Below, piece by piece: positions 4,622 to 5,389 of a stretch of 5,389 nucleotides of DNA. Location: the NCBI GenBank assembly GCA_027027485.1, contig JALVLL010000062.1:1-5389 (forward strand), given 5' to 3'. Below the pieces are notes generated by a model. The model was not told the DNA's origin and did no database searches. It saw only the letters and a list, made by a program, of their open reading frames with translations. This DNA comes from Candidatus Bipolaricaulota bacterium. GTDB taxonomy: Bacteria; Bipolaricaulota; Bipolaricaulia; Bipolaricaulales; Bipolaricaulaceae. Every line of letters begins with the position of its first letter. Position 1 is the first letter of the stretch. The translations under genes and the position numbers were made by a program.

Positions 4622-5389
4622 ACGAAGCGTTCCCCCGGGGAGGGACGATACCCGTTGATGAAATCGAGCCCCGAGATCTCGCGCTTTCCCTCGGGCCTCA
4701 GGGAGAGGATCTCCAGGACCCCCTCGCCTGTGGCCACAAGGAGTCTCTTCCTGTGTCGCAGGATCTCCCCGGGCCCGCCCCCCTTCTCGACGTCCGCCAG
4801 GGCTGTGCGGACGAGCTTCACCCGCTTTCCCCGGAAGGTGGTGTAGGCGAGGGGGGAGGGGTTGAGGGCCCTGACCAGGTCGTGGATCTCCCGGGCGCTT
4901 CTTCCCCAGTCGATACGGGTGTGTTCCTCCTTTATCTTGGGGGCAAGGGTTCCCTCCTTGGGCTGCGGTTTGGGACGGATCCTCCCCTCGAGGTACCCCT
5001 CGATGGCCGGGACGATGAGCTCGGCCCCCAGCGCCGCGAGCCTCTCCTCGAGCTCCCCCCCGGTCTCGTCCTCCCCGATCCTCACCGCCCGCTGCACCAG
5101 GATCGGCCCGGTGTCCATCCCCTCGTCCATGAGCATGACGGTGACCCCGGTCCAGCGCTCCCCCCGGATGATGGCCCACTGGATGGGGGCGGCGCCGCGG
5201 TACTTGGGGAGAAGCGAGGCGTGGACGTTGATGCAACCGTGCTTGGGAAGATCGAGCACGTGCTTTTTGAGGAGCTGGCCGAAGGCGGCCACCACCATGA
5301 GGTCGGGGGAGCGGGCCGCGAGCCAATCCACGGCATCCCCGCGGTTGATGGACGCGGGCTGGAGGACCTCCAGCCCGAGCTCCCGGGCG
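4618..5389 (-). CDS. fmt: Methionyl-tRNA formyltransferase (5' end beyond the window)
   Basis: The last 256 residues are visible; roughly the first 60, with the start, lie past base 5389. The enzyme transfers a formyl group from 10-formyltetrahydrofolate to methionyl-initiator tRNA for bacterial translation initiation. The formyltransferase core is unmistakable: DLMVVAAFGQLLKKHVLDLP, GCINVHASLLPKYRGAAPIQ with the catalytic Asn and His, and TGVTVMLMDEGMDTGPIL with the catalytic Asp (Asn54, His56 and Asp92 of the visible fragment; Asn106, His108 and Asp144 in E. coli). The C-terminal OB-like tRNA-binding domain follows (RALNPSPLAYTTFRGKRVKL, ending in GKREISGLDFINGYRP). Upstream genes in such clusters are often def (peptide deformylase) or priA, but none is visible here. 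The HEAT-like gene starts 5 nt after the stop. A GTG near 5331 is internal, since the preceding residues (ARELGLEVLQPASI) match the family. Confidence 0.96.
   Translation of the reverse strand, partial: ARELGLEVLQPASINRGDAVDWLAARSPDLMVVAAFGQLLKKHVLDLPKHGCINVHASLLPKYRGAAPIQWAIIRGERWTGVTVMLMDEGMDTGPILVQRAVRIGEDETGGELEERLAALGAELIVPAIEGYLEGRIRPKPQPKEGTLAPKIKEEHTRIDWGRSAREIHDLVRALNPSPLAYTTFRGKRVKLVRTALADVEKGGGPGEILRHRKRLLVATGEGVLEILSLRPEGKREISGLDFINGYRPSPGERFV

Noticed and set aside
4613..5326. N-terminal extension of the HEAT-like gene across fmt, giving a 480-residue protein
   Set aside because: This part is an out-of-frame reading of fmt, rich in Arg, Gly and Pro. The fmt frame shows all catalytic motifs, so the extension is not coding.

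Overview
The window is ordinary bacterial chromosome. Methionyl-tRNA formyltransferase, a bacterial-type tRNA-Ala and good Shine-Dalgarno sites all point to Bacteria. The DNA is clearly G+C-rich, third codon positions are mostly G or C, and AGG and CGG arginine codons are common. I cannot name a phylum from the sequence. A thermophilic or anaerobic lineage is possible, but that is only an impression from the charged, compact proteins.

Layout. (1) 1-411 (+): the C-terminal end of a gene entering from the left, probably a subtilisin-like (S8) secreted protease with a C-terminal beta domain, closed by a strong hairpin terminator at 437-470. (2) 495-1111 (+): a peroxiredoxin gene with a recognisable sigma-70-type promoter, an AT-rich palindrome resembling a Fur box over the promoter, a leader hairpin and a good ribosome binding site. 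A 19-codon ORF with its own strong ribosome binding site follows. (3) 1112-1507: about 400 bases without a convincing gene, very G+C-rich and full of short hairpins, lying between convergent transcription units. (4) 1508-1580 (-): tRNA-Ala(GGC) with its own promoter. (5) 1636-5389 (-): a tightly packed gene cluster read right to left: fmt (5' end beyond the window), a HEAT-repeat-like protein, an RlmI-type rRNA cytosine methyltransferase and a homoserine dehydrogenase family enzyme. Spacings are 5 nt, 2 nt and either a 1-nt overlap or 17 nt.

How it fits together. The minus-strand cluster mixes translation functions (initiator-tRNA formylation, 23S rRNA methylation, a tRNA) with one amino-acid biosynthesis enzyme. 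The peroxiredoxin looks like a separately regulated peroxide-defence unit, and its operator suggests control by a Fur/PerR-family metalloregulator. The points most worth a second look are that operator, the altered substrate-loop motif in the homoserine dehydrogenase, the unassigned HEAT-like protein between fmt and rlmI, a promoter-like element built around the fmt stop codon, and the hairpin-rich gap. I saw no convincing defence system, mobile element or intact CRISPR array.
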